A DNA stretch of 64,000 nucleotides, from the NCBI RefSeq assembly GCF_005877055.1, contig NZ_CP039426.1, positions 1-64,000 on the forward strand, read 5' to 3'. This document shows positions 36,338 to 44,941 of this stretch, piece by piece. The notes below the pieces were generated by a model. The model searched no databases. It worked only from the letters and a program-made list of their open reading frames with translations, and had not been told where the DNA came from. Positions within the stretch are counted from its first letter, which is position 1, and every line of letters begins with the position of its first letter. The stretch comes from Citricoccus sp. SGAir0253. Its GTDB lineage: Bacteria; Actinomycetota; Actinomycetes; Actinomycetales; Micrococcaceae. A program made the position numbers and the translations under genes.

Positions 36338-37887
36338 GCCGGGGTCTCCTCGGTGAGGGGCGCGGGCTGTCGGTCTAGGCGGGTGTGGGCGTGCCAGGCC
36401 TTGTTGGTGTCGTGGATGTGCCGTTCGGTGGCGGTGAGCTGGACGTCCACCGGGATGCCCGGGCGTCCCCCGGCCTTGATGAGGAACCGGCCCACGCCCG
36501 GGGGCTGGGCCTCGCGGTCGGTGGCCGGGTCCCAGCTGGGCGGGCTCTGCCAGCCGGCGACGAGCTCGCGCTCGAGGGTGGAGAAGCGCAGCTGGCCGGA
36601 GAGGCGCTGGGTCTCGTGTTCGGGCAAGCCGCCGCAGACGACCATGCCGGCGCGCTCGACGAAGCCGCGGGCCTTCTCCACGTCCTCGGCGTGGGAGAGG
36701 GAGAGCAGGTCGGAGACGGTGTGGGAGAGCATGACCATGCCCACGCCCTTCTGCCGGTTCAGGCGGGTCAGGGCGTCCACCCGGTCCACCATGCCGCGCC
36801 CGGAGCGCAGGGCCAGCCAGAGCTCGTCCAGGACGATGAAGTAGTTCCGCTGGGGTTCCAGGCCGGCATCGGACAGGGCCCGGGCGACCTCGATGGACCC
36901 GAAGCCCGCGGACCAGCAGGCCAGCAGGGCGGCGGCCTGCATGTCCCGGTCGCCCTCGTCGATCGAGGAGATGTCGTAGAGGAAGGGCCGGTCCCGGGCG
37001 ATGGGTTCGGTGGTGGGTCGGCCGAAGGTCTGCCCGAACCGGCCGCCGGAGACCAGACCGATCAGGGAGGCCTCGAGCTGGTCGGTGATCTGCTGGTAGC
37101 GGGTCATGTCCCCGCGGTCCAGGGCGACGTTGCGGACGTCCTCCGGGGGGTTCTGGATGACGGCGAGCAGATCCGCCAGCACGGGCACGCCCTCGTGGCG
37201 CTCATCCAGGACCCGCAGGCAGCGGTCCAGGATGGCCTGTTCGCGGTCGGTGGGCGGGGACTTGCGCACGATGGTCAGCAGCCCGTCCAGCACGGTGAGC
37301 CGGCGGGCCCGTGCCGCGGACAGCAACCGCTCCCGGGCGGGACCGGTGAGCCGGCCGGCGGCGGTCGTGGCCTCCCCGGGGTCCATGACGTTGATGGCCC
37401 CGCGGTCCCGGCCGATCTCGTTGACCTGCCCGCCCAGGGCCCGGATCATGTCGATGTGCTCGCCCTTGACGTCTCCGAGGACCATGGGCAGCACCCCGTA
37501 GCCGGCCAGCCCCACGGCCCAGCGCCGGGCCACGGTGGACTTGCCCAGCCCGGGCCGGCCCAATACCAGGGCCGAGGGGTTGGGGATGAGCTTGGCGCGC
37601 TGGAACCAGGACACCGGGTCACAGCACACGGTGGCCGCGGTCTGCAGGTGCCGGCCCAGCGGGACCCCGGTCATCGGGGTGCCGGACCCGGTGGAGAACG
37701 GCCACAGCCCGCAGACCTGGGTGGAGGTGCCGCGGAACTCCACCGCCGGCTCGAGCACGTTCATCGCCCCGCCGCCGCGACCAAACCAGCCGCGCGGACC
37801 CGGACGGCGGACGCGGTCAGCGGCGTTCTGGACGGGCTCAACGCTTGTCTTTGTTGTCTTTGTTGCCTTGCTTCTGGGGCGGGCCAT
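36334..37887 (-). CDS. VirB4/TraC-like conjugation ATPase
   Basis: 517 residues. Walker A LGRPGLGKSTVARR (109-122), the Walker B region YFIVLDELWLALRSG, and GMVMLSHTVSDLLSLSHAED are typical of the VirB4-like ATPase that powers pilus and channel assembly. It lacks the N-terminal VirB4 domain, as is usual for actinobacterial versions where SCO6880 supplies it. The start ATG overlaps the SCO6880 stop (TGATG). The first 40 residues are basic and disordered. Confidence 0.88.
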   Translation of the reverse strand: MARPRSKATKTTKTSVEPVQNAADRVRRPGPRGWFGRGGGAMNVLEPAVEFRGTSTQVCGLWPFSTGSGTPMTGVPLGRHLQTAATVCCDPVSWFQRAKLIPNPSALVLGRPGLGKSTVARRWAVGLAGYGVLPMVLGDVKGEHIDMIRALGGQVNEIGRDRGAINVMDPGEATTAAGRLTGPARERLLSAARARRLTVLDGLLTIVRKSPPTDREQAILDRCLRVLDERHEGVPVLADLLAVIQNPPEDVRNVALDRGDMTRYQQITDQLEASLIGLVSGGRFGQTFGRPTTEPIARDRPFLYDISSIDEGDRDMQAAALLACWSAGFGSIEVARALSDAGLEPQRNYFIVLDELWLALRSGRGMVDRVDALTRLNRQKGVGMVMLSHTVSDLLSLSHAEDVEKARGFVERAGMVVCGGLPEHETQRLSGQLRFSTLERELVAGWQSPPSWDPATDREAQPPGVGRFLIKAGGRPGIPVDVQLTATERHIHDTNKAWHAHTRLDRQPAPLTEETPA

Positions 37888-39389
37888 CAGAGCTTCTCCC
37901 TCAGTTCGGTCGGGACGGCCAGGTGCTTGCCCAGGACCAGGCCCAGGGGCAGGGCCGCGGCGAAGGCGGAGTCTTGGGCCCCGTGCACCAGGCGCAGGCT
38001 CAGCCGGGCGCTGGCGCCGAGCCCGTCGACGGCGGCGATGACATCCCGGCGTCGGGACGGGTCGGTGACGGTGGCGGTCACCAGCAGCCCGAAGTTCAGC
38101 AGGGAAGCGCCCGCGGCCTCCTCCTGGGCGGTGGCCGCGGCCTGGCGGACGGCGATGCTGTCCCGGGCGGAGGGTTTCTTCGAGGCCGTCTGGCGGAACT
38201 CGGCGTTCTTCAGGTCCGTCTCCACGAGCCGAGCCGAGGTCGCCCGGTCAATCGGCCGGTACAGCAGGGTGACCCGCTTGCGGTCGATGACCTCCGTGGG
38301 GGCCAGCAACCGGCCCAGCACCCCGGACTGGACCGACCCGCGGGGGGCGACGGTCATGGCCCACGTCATGGACAGGGCCGAATCGTGCCGGTACCAGTCC
38401 CAGGCCGCCTCGGTCCCGGAGGGCCCGACCTCGGACCAGTCCATCTCCGGGACCACGCCCTCGGCGTGGGCATCGTCGATCAGCGTGGCTGCGGCCGGGT
38501 CGTAGGCCACGCGGAGCACCTCGCACAGCTGTTGGGCGGACAGCAGCCGGGTCGTGCCGGCCCCGGTCGCCGCCAGGGCGTGGGTGATCGCCGGCAGGCG
38601 GGCGGCCAGCTCCACGCCCATGTCGGCCGCGCTGCGCTTGGCCGCACCGCGCCGGGGGGCGGCCTTGAAGGTCAGGGCGATGTAGGCCTTCGTGGAGGAG
38701 GACCCGGCCGGATAGGTGGCCTCGGCCTCCCGGAGCATCTGCCGGGCGAACTCGGGGGCGTCGTCGGTCAGGTTCGTCTCGACCTCCCGCCGCAGGCGGG
38801 CCCCGGAGTCAGGGGCGGTCTCAATGGTCACCGACACCGCCTCGATGCTGGGTTCGTCCCCGATGCTGGCCAGCCAGTGGCCCCAGTCGGCCACCCAGGT
38901 GTCGACCTGGTGGGTGTCGACTAGGGCAGCGCCCTCGGGTTCGGCGGCCAGCACCACGGTGAAGTGCCCGGTCCGGGGCACCTCGATCAGGGCGAAGGGG
39001 CGGGCGTAGCTGTCCAGGTGTTCGGTCAGGGTGGACGGGGCGGCCAGTCCGGGCAGCTGGTGGGTGCCCCAGGCGGTGCGGCCCAGCGGGCCGGATCGGT
39101 ACAGGTGGGAGCCGCTGGAGCGGTGCCGCCACCAGGCCAGGCGGCTGGTGATCCGGTCTAGGGCGGAGCGGCCGTGTCCGTCCCGGACCACTAGCAGCAG
39201 CAGCACGACGCCGAGGATGCCGGCGGCAAGCACAGCCCGCAGGGTGTTGCCCATGGCCAGGATCAGGATCACGATCACCAAGCCGCCCAGCAGGATCGCG
39301 GTGCCGATCGACCCCAGCCCGGCCAACCCGGCGGAGGTCGGTCGGCGCCAGTTTCCGTAGGTCCTGGGTGCTTCACTTGCTGCTGCCAC
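37887..39389 (-). CDS. SCO6880 family conjugation protein
   Basis: 500 residues. Two membrane helices (about 24-47 and 48-68) followed by a long soluble part with YRSGPLGRTAWGTHQLPGLA, DTWVADWGHWLASIGDEPSI and a C-terminal LLVTATVTDPSRRRDVIAAV. This layout is that of SCO6880 proteins, which in actinobacteria combine VirB3/PrgI-like membrane and VirB4 N-terminal roles. It lies between the TrbL-like and ATPase genes, overlapping both. Function beyond channel assembly is inferred. Confidence 0.88.
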   Translation of the reverse strand: MAAASEAPRTYGNWRRPTSAGLAGLGSIGTAILLGGLVIVILILAMGNTLRAVLAAGILGVVLLLLVVRDGHGRSALDRITSRLAWWRHRSSGSHLYRSGPLGRTAWGTHQLPGLAAPSTLTEHLDSYARPFALIEVPRTGHFTVVLAAEPEGAALVDTHQVDTWVADWGHWLASIGDEPSIEAVSVTIETAPDSGARLRREVETNLTDDAPEFARQMLREAEATYPAGSSSTKAYIALTFKAAPRRGAAKRSAADMGVELAARLPAITHALAATGAGTTRLLSAQQLCEVLRVAYDPAAATLIDDAHAEGVVPEMDWSEVGPSGTEAAWDWYRHDSALSMTWAMTVAPRGSVQSGVLGRLLAPTEVIDRKRVTLLYRPIDRATSARLVETDLKNAEFRQTASKKPSARDSIAVRQAAATAQEEAAGASLLNFGLLVTATVTDPSRRRDVIAAVDGLGASARLSLRLVHGAQDSAFAAALPLGLVLGKHLAVPTELREKL

Positions 39390-41178
39390 TGGGGCCCTCC
39401 CCTACCGCGTCATTGGCGACCGTTTCGACCGCTTCTTTGGCTTTTTGTGCTCCCTGGGCCACGGCCCCAGCAATGGCCATGCCCGCCGGGCCGCCGGCGG
39501 CCCCGCTAGAGGCCGCCGCGCCACCACTGGCTGCCCCGTTGGAGGCCGCGCCGCCGGCCGGTGCGGCGCTGGCCGCAGTGCCGGGCGCACCCGCGGTGGC
39601 GGCCGGGCCCGCTGCACCGCTCTGGTGGGCGGTGCCGGTGGCTCCGGCACCCACCCCGGCCGGCACGGGTGCCGGGCGGGGGCCGGAGGATCCCCCGCCC
39701 CGCGGTCCGCCACCGGGCGAGGCCGGGGAGACGCCGGAGGACCCTCCGGCCCCGGAGGATCGGCTGCCGGTGGTGCCGGCCCCGGACGGGGCCATCGAGC
39801 CCGCGCTTCCGGAACCGCGGCCGCCCATGCCCCGGCCGAGCATGGCCGCCCCGGTCGGGAGGGCGGCCGCGGCCGCCATGGCTGCGCCGCTGCCGCCGCC
39901 CCCGCCACTACTGGCCGCGGAGACCATGGGCGCGGTGAACCGCATCAACAGCGGCAACGCGACGATGGACAACAGCAGGAGCATGACCCCGGTAATGACC
40001 GAGAACAGGTCGATCCTGTTGTTCTGGGCATCGAGCATGGACCCCACCAGCTGGAAGCCCACGGCGTAGATGATGGCCGCGGTGGGCTTGTAGAGGATGA
40101 AGGCGATTAGCCAACTGAGGCCCTTGCTGAACCAGGCCTGGCCCATCTGGGTGTTCGTGGCTGCTGCCATGACCGGCAGCAGCCCCACGCCGAGGACCAG
40201 CAGGGCGGAGCGGGCGACCATGAGCATGATCTGGAACAGCCCGATGAGGACCGCGACCACGCCGATCACGATGATCAGCAACGCTCCGAGGCCACTCCAG
40301 TAGCTCTGCCCGGTCAGCCCGAGGATCAACTTGACGCCGTCCTCAAAACAGGCCGCGTTGGTCGCCACCGAACAGTCCAGGGAGCGGCTCAGGATCCAGA
40401 CGGAGAATTCATCGGAGGCCGTGATCAGCAGGCCGGCCACCGTGATTCCAGAGCCGGAAACGACGATGAACTTCAACAGTGACTTCACGAGGTCCTGGCC
40501 GGGCTGGGCGCGTTGCTCCCAGATCATCTTGACGGCACCGATGATGATGGATGCCCCTACCAGGGCCGCGATGTACCACCACAGGTGCGCATGCAGGAAG
40601 TTCACGGCACGTGATCCGTCGCCTTCAGGTCCGTCGCCCATGAGTGCCGCGGTCATCGCCGCGGCGGCGGCGATGAGAATCGTCCCACCCAGGACGAGGC
40701 CCATGCGGCCCAGTGAAGCGATCCCTCCCTGTCCGCGCCGGCCCTCGAGCGCCATGGTGGCGCCCAAGAACAGCAGGCCCAGGATGGCCACGGCGAAGCC
40801 GCCCCACTGGACATAGCCCAGGACGGCGTCGATCTGGACCTCTCCGGCCACCTCGACCGGAACCGCGACGGGGACGTCTGAGGCCAGATCGGGGGACTCG
40901 GCCATCAGCGATGGATCGGCCCCCTCCGGCAGTTCATCGGTGACATTGACGGTAGGAACCCTGACCCACATGGTCCCCAGGTCCGTGACGGTGTCGACCA
41001 GGCCTTCCAGCACCGAGGCGGCCAGGCCATCCACCGCGTTGTTCGTAGCCTCCGTGGCTGCGTTCCCGAAACCGCAGCCAACGTCCAGCCATTCACAGTC
41101 CGGTGTGCCGTCCCCATCCGCGTCCGTGCGCGCGGTCGTGATGTGCACGGAGGAGGGAATCACGATCCTGCGCCCCAC
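39373..41178 (-). CDS. TrbL/VirB6-like polytopic membrane protein
   Basis: 601 residues. The N-terminus contains DADGDGTPDCEWLDVGCGFG, an EF-hand-like acidic loop with two cysteines; eight or so membrane helices follow (about 140-435); the C-terminal 165 residues are almost all Gly/Ser/Ala/Pro and probably disordered. VirB6/TrbL proteins form the inner-membrane channel. Start GTG at 41178 or, equally, GTG at 41163, which overlaps the previous stop as GTGA. Overlaps the SCO6880 gene by 17 nt. Confidence 0.83.
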   Translation of the reverse strand: MGRRIVIPSSVHITTARTDADGDGTPDCEWLDVGCGFGNAATEATNNAVDGLAASVLEGLVDTVTDLGTMWVRVPTVNVTDELPEGADPSLMAESPDLASDVPVAVPVEVAGEVQIDAVLGYVQWGGFAVAILGLLFLGATMALEGRRGQGGIASLGRMGLVLGGTILIAAAAAMTAALMGDGPEGDGSRAVNFLHAHLWWYIAALVGASIIIGAVKMIWEQRAQPGQDLVKSLLKFIVVSGSGITVAGLLITASDEFSVWILSRSLDCSVATNAACFEDGVKLILGLTGQSYWSGLGALLIIVIGVVAVLIGLFQIMLMVARSALLVLGVGLLPVMAAATNTQMGQAWFSKGLSWLIAFILYKPTAAIIYAVGFQLVGSMLDAQNNRIDLFSVITGVMLLLLSIVALPLLMRFTAPMVSAASSGGGGGSGAAMAAAAALPTGAAMLGRGMGGRGSGSAGSMAPSGAGTTGSRSSGAGGSSGVSPASPGGGPRGGGSSGPRPAPVPAGVGAGATGTAHQSGAAGPAATAGAPGTAASAAPAGGAASNGAASGGAAASSGAAGGPAGMAIAGAVAQGAQKAKEAVETVANDAVGEGPSGSSK

Positions 41179-41897
41179 TGAACGTAGCGGTCCAGACCAA
41201 CGATCTGAGAAGGCTGTGTAGGTGCCGTCCCCTCATCGGTGAGGACAATTCTCCAGTCACCGTCCTCCCAGATGAGGTCGTAGACGAAGCTCGAGTACTT
41301 GCCAGTTTCTGCTTGCAGCGCCAGATCAATCTTCGCCGCCGTGCCGTCGTAATTGAGAACCTGGTAACCGACGACTTGAGCACGCACTGAACCCGCACCG
41401 GAGTGTTCGCGAGCGGATTCGATAGCAGCTTTACGTCCTGGCCCCTCGGCCGGAGCGTATTCGCTCACAGGACCAACCAGCCGGGCGTCGGTTCCAGCTC
41501 CCAGATAATTGACTGCGGCGACGAGGGCGCCCTCGGGGGTGCGCTGGTAGCACGTGCGCAGGCCGTCCTCGGTGGTCTCTCCTGGTCCTACCTTGTCGCT
41601 TCCGGGCACTGGGAAGTTGCCCACTGTGGTCCACTCCACCTGGGGTGGGGTCTCGGCGGTTCCGGTGGTGGCCACGCCGTCGAGCCCGCAGACGCTGTCG
41701 CCGCCGGACAGCTCAGCCTCCGGGCTGGCCGCGGGGGTGGCTGTAGGCGGGGTTGGTGTCTGGCTGCTGGCGGGCCGGTTCAGGGCGCCGGAGGCCAGTA
41801 GGACGATGGCGCCGACGACGATGAGGGCGATGAATGCTGCCGCGACCACGAATCCGGGCCGGGTGAAGGGGTTTCGCTCTGGGGGGTTGTCCGTCAT
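41160..41897 (-). CDS. Single-pass membrane protein of the conjugation operon
   Basis: 245 residues: cytoplasmic ERNPFTRPGF, one helix (about 17-40), a Pro/Thr-rich linker, then a soluble domain with GGDSVCGLDGV and DLIWEDGDWRIVL. This single-helix plus NTF2-like shape recalls VirB8/TcpC assembly factors, but the match is architectural only. It overlaps the TrbL-like gene. Small gap to the pilin-like gene upstream. Confidence 0.7.
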   Translation of the reverse strand: MTDNPPERNPFTRPGFVVAAAFIALIVVGAIVLLASGALNRPASSQTPTPPTATPAASPEAELSGGDSVCGLDGVATTGTAETPPQVEWTTVGNFPVPGSDKVGPGETTEDGLRTCYQRTPEGALVAAVNYLGAGTDARLVGPVSEYAPAEGPGRKAAIESAREHSGAGSVRAQVVGYQVLNYDGTAAKIDLALQAETGKYSSFVYDLIWEDGDWRIVLTDEGTAPTQPSQIVGLDRYVQWGAGS

Positions 41898-41942
41898 GGC
41901 AGGGCCTTCCTGGCTCGGAGTGCTGGTCTGGTGGGTTGTGGC

Positions 41943-42215
41943 TTAGCTGGCCAGGAAGCCGATGAGGGCTCCGGCGGCGCCGATGACGATCACGCCGCCC
42001 AGGGCCATGCCGATGCGGCCGGCATGCTGGCCCCCGTCCCCGCGTTGGGTGTTGATGGCCATCAGGGCGCCGGCGACGACCAGGCCCAGGATGCACAGGG
42101 CCAGGCCCAGCCACATGACCCAGCCCATGACCGTGGAGATGTCTCCGGTTCCGGGAGGCTGGATCGGCTGGGGGTTGGGCAGGTTCGAGGTGATGGTGGC
42201 AAGCAGGGTGGTCAT
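41943..42215 (-). CDS. Small two-helix membrane protein (TrbC/VirB2 pilin-like)
   Basis: 90 residues with helices near 30-50 and 65-88 joined by a basic loop (NTQRGDGGQHAGR). Size and topology are those of VirB2/TrbC-type pilins or the small membrane proteins that replace them in Gram-positive systems. ATG at 42215 has CGGAGGA 5 nt upstream; the longer frame to 42362 has no support. Confidence 0.7.
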   Translation of the reverse strand: MTTLLATITSNLPNPQPIQPPGTGDISTVMGWVMWLGLALCILGLVVAGALMAINTQRGDGGQHAGRIGMALGGVIVIGAAGALIGFLAS

Positions 42216-42247
42216 GGTGTCCTCCGGGTAGGGGTCGTGAACGGGGC

Positions 42248-42865
42248 TTAGGGGGTGGTCAGGTTGTTGAGGGTGCCCAGCAGCTGGCGGGCCTCGCGGG
42301 GCCCGCTGGCCAGGGGGTCGTCCGTCCCGGTCCGCCATGCTTCGGACCACGGGATCCGCCACAGCCGCGGATAGCCGCCGGCGGCCACCTTCAGCAGGTC
42401 CCGCAGCGGCTTGGGCAGCCGGCCGGGGGCGTCATCAATGGCGACCAGGCCCAGCAGGTGCACGGAGGGCACAGCACCGGAGGCCCACTGCTGGGCGGCC
42501 AGCCGGGCGGCGGTCAGGCCTCGGGCGTGGGTCCGGCAGGCGACGATGACCGGCACGGCGCCGGCCCCGGCGGCTTCGGGCCAGGCATGGCCGCCGGCCC
42601 TCCACTGCGGGTCCAGCCCGGCCAGGGTGGACTCCCCCGCTCCCCCGTGGGCGCCGACCACCACCAGCCTCGAGCCGGGGGCTGTCGGGCGGCTGGGCAG
42701 GCGGTCCACCCGGTCTGGAGCGATGACACCTCCTTGAGGCGTCCTCGGGCCGATGGGCTCCTCCGGAGGCGCCTGGCCGGGCGCGACGTCGCCGTCTTCG
42801 GCCTCAACCGGTGCCGAGGCCGTGAGCCAGGGATTCTCGGACGTGGTCTCCGGAACCTGGTGCAT
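42248..42865 (-). CDS. DUF6668-like P-loop-related protein
   Basis: 205 residues. VVVGAHGGAGESTLAGL (about 67-83) looks like a Walker A loop but has Glu where Lys is expected, so ATP binding is doubtful. The rest (AVPVIVACRTHARGLTAARL, SVHLLGLVAIDDAPGRLPK) resembles the fold of actinobacterial DUF6668 proteins found in conjugation loci. It is first in the minus-strand operon. Role unknown. Confidence 0.7.
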   Translation of the reverse strand: MHQVPETTSENPWLTASAPVEAEDGDVAPGQAPPEEPIGPRTPQGGVIAPDRVDRLPSRPTAPGSRLVVVGAHGGAGESTLAGLDPQWRAGGHAWPEAAGAGAVPVIVACRTHARGLTAARLAAQQWASGAVPSVHLLGLVAIDDAPGRLPKPLRDLLKVAAGGYPRLWRIPWSEAWRTGTDDPLASGPREARQLLGTLNNLTTP

Positions 42866-42999
42866 GGTTACGCCCCCCTCAGTCGGTAACCTCGGGAAGA
42901 CTCGATCCCCCGTCGATGCTCAACCTACGCGAAAGTATTCCTAATGGCTAGATCCGCTAGATCAGTTGTAAATCGCTCGTATGGTGCTAGGGTGCTGTC

Positions 43000-43260
43000 A
43001 TGCATCTGGCTGTGGGCACGGCGATGAGTCGGGAAGGTCTCGACCGGCTCTTTGCCGACCAACCCGCGGTGATGAACACGGAGCAAGTCAGCGCCCTGCT
43101 GAGCCTGCCCCGCAGCACGGTGACGAAGTGGATCAGGGACACGACCATCCCGGCCTACAAAGTGGGCGGGACATGGTTGATCCCCCGGGACGAGCTCAAG
43201 GAGAAACTGTGGGAGGGTTCCAACCAGCGCCCCGAGGTCAGTGGGGACGACGCCGACTGA
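43000..43260 (+). CDS. Excisionase/MerR-like helix-turn-helix protein
   Basis: 86 residues. MNTEQVSALLSLPRSTVTKW and IPAYKVGGTWLIPRDELKEK are the helix-turn-helix and wing of the excisionase (DNA-binding 'helix-turn-helix domain 17') type. It starts the plus-strand group, divergent from the T4SS operon, and probably controls it. A direct repeat CTAGATC x2 at about 42950-42966 lies in the shared promoter. It overlaps the next gene by 52 nt. Confidence 0.82.
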   Translation: MHLAVGTAMSREGLDRLFADQPAVMNTEQVSALLSLPRSTVTKWIRDTTIPAYKVGGTWLIPRDELKEKLWEGSNQRPEVSGDDAD

Positions 43261-43841
43261 CGCTGAGCGCAGCCCTGTGCGCGGCCACCGCCCTGACGGC
43301 GTCCGCCTGCAGTTCCGGTGACGCAGAGCGCGCCGGCGCTGACTCTGAAGTCCCATCCTCATCCCCCACCACTGCCTCCGCCGTTGCCTCGACGCAGGGT
43401 CCTGCCTCAGCTGCCCGGCCCGATCCGGACACGCTGTCCCACGCACCGACCACGGCCTACCCAGATCTGGACAACCCGAGCCAGTCACGATCCCCCGTGA
43501 CCGAGCCCAGCTGGGACGACACCAGCCGCAAGGACGCGGCCGAGGCTGCCCGCCAGGCCCTGACGCTCTTCGCACGGCCGGAGACGGAGAAGAAGACGTG
43601 GTGGAAGGAACTCTCCCCGCGCCTATCCCCCGAAGCCCGCACCGCCTACCAGGGCGTAGACCCGGCGAACGTCACGGCCACCACAGTAACCGGCACCCCG
43701 GACGTAGACGGCACGGCGTCGTCATACCTGGCCACGGTGTCCCTCCAGGCCAACGACGGAACCTGGACGGTACTGCTCTCCCGGGAAGCCGCCGACCAGC
43801 CGTGGCAGGTGGAGCGCTTCACCCCACCCGGGGCGGACTGA
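43209..43841 (+). CDS. Lipoprotein of the conjugation cluster
   Basis: 210 residues. A signal peptide (RRRLTLSAALCAATALTASAC) ends in a lipobox with Cys35, then a Ser/Thr/Ala-rich stretch and a folded domain from about residue 95 (DAAEAARQALTLFARPETEK to DQPWQVERFTP). GTG at 43209 has AAGGAG 6 nt upstream and lies inside the preceding helix-turn-helix gene. I do not recognise the domain; a VirB8- or VirB7-like assembly role is possible. Confidence 0.68.
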   Translation: MGGFQPAPRGQWGRRRLTLSAALCAATALTASACSSGDAERAGADSEVPSSSPTTASAVASTQGPASAARPDPDTLSHAPTTAYPDLDNPSQSRSPVTEPSWDDTSRKDAAEAARQALTLFARPETEKKTWWKELSPRLSPEARTAYQGVDPANVTATTVTGTPDVDGTASSYLATVSLQANDGTWTVLLSREAADQPWQVERFTPPGAD

Positions 43842-44923
43842 GCGGTGTCCAGCGGAGGGGAAACACCGCGACACTGGCCGTGGCCCTCGGCCTGCCGGTG
43901 GTGCTACTGACGGGGCTGCTGGGCTTCACGCTCATCAGCGACGACGGCCAGGCATCCTGCAACCCGGCCGGCCCTGACGCCGCGCCGGTCCAGGCCTCAG
44001 CCGAGGTCCGGGCCATCGCCCCGGTCGCCGGCTACGACGCCGAGCAACTGGCCAACGCGGCCGCCATCGTCCAAGCCGGCTCGGCCCTGGGCATGGGGGT
44101 GCGGGACCAGACCATCGCCGTGATGACGGCCATGGGCGAATCCGGGCTCCGGGTCCTGGACCACGGTGACGGCGCCGGACCGGACTCCCGCGGACTGTTC
44201 CAGCAACGCGACAACGGGGCCTGGGGCACCCTGGCCGACCGCATGGACCCCACCGCCTCGGCCACGAACTTCTACCGCGCCCTCGCCCAGGTGCCCGAGC
44301 GGGACACCCTCGCCCCGACCCTCGCCGCCCACCGCGTCCAGGCCAACCAGGACCCCTTCCACTACGAAGCCCACTGGCCCGCCGCCGTGCAGGTCGTCCA
44401 GGCCCTCTCCGGAGCCAAGGCCGGCATCGAACTGGTCTCGGACACCGTCGGCAGCTGCACCTCCCTGCCCGGGGTCCCCGCCGCGGTCAACGCCGCCGGC
44501 TGGGTCCCACCGGTGACCACCGGGTACATCTCCAGTCCCTTCGGATGGCGAACCGACCCATTCACCCAGGAGCAGAAGTTCCACCCCGGGTCGGACTTCG
44601 CCGCAGCCTGCGGCACCCCGATCTACGCCATCAACGACGGCGTCGTCATCCACGCCGGCGGACCGGCCTTCTACATGACCGGCGGCGTGGTCGCCATCGA
44701 CCACGGCGGGAACCTCATCAGCCGGGCCGGGCACATGCGCCCGGCCGACATCAGCGTGCGCGTCGGCCAGAAGGTCAAAGGCGGCGACGTCATCGGCCTG
44801 GTCGGCAACGAAGGCAACTCCACCGGATGCCACACCCACTTCGAGATCTCCGCCGGCGGCAGCAACCTCGACTCCGCGGCCTACCTCACCCAGGCCGGGG
44901 TCACCCTGCCCACACAACGCTGA
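43802..44923 (+). CDS. Bifunctional wall hydrolase: lytic transglycosylase-like plus M23 peptidase
   Basis: About 373 residues. A membrane helix (about 23-44) anchors two domains: a lysozyme-like fold with TIAVMTAMGESGLRVLDHGD and GLFQQRDNGAWGT (about 95-195), and an M23 LytM domain with zinc ligands in FHPGSDFAAACGTPIYA and CHTHFEISAGG (about 250-365). Such enzymes open peptidoglycan for the conjugation channel. GTG at 43802, overlapping the lipoprotein gene, is the best in-frame start but has a poor ribosome site; N-terminus uncertain. Confidence 0.86.
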   Translation: MAGGALHPTRGGLSGVQRRGNTATLAVALGLPVVLLTGLLGFTLISDDGQASCNPAGPDAAPVQASAEVRAIAPVAGYDAEQLANAAAIVQAGSALGMGVRDQTIAVMTAMGESGLRVLDHGDGAGPDSRGLFQQRDNGAWGTLADRMDPTASATNFYRALAQVPERDTLAPTLAAHRVQANQDPFHYEAHWPAAVQVVQALSGAKAGIELVSDTVGSCTSLPGVPAAVNAAGWVPPVTTGYISSPFGWRTDPFTQEQKFHPGSDFAAACGTPIYAINDGVVIHAGGPAFYMTGGVVAIDHGGNLISRAGHMRPADISVRVGQKVKGGDVIGLVGNEGNSTGCHTHFEISAGGSNLDSAAYLTQAGVTLPTQR

Positions 44924-44941
44924 CACCACCAGGAGGGACCC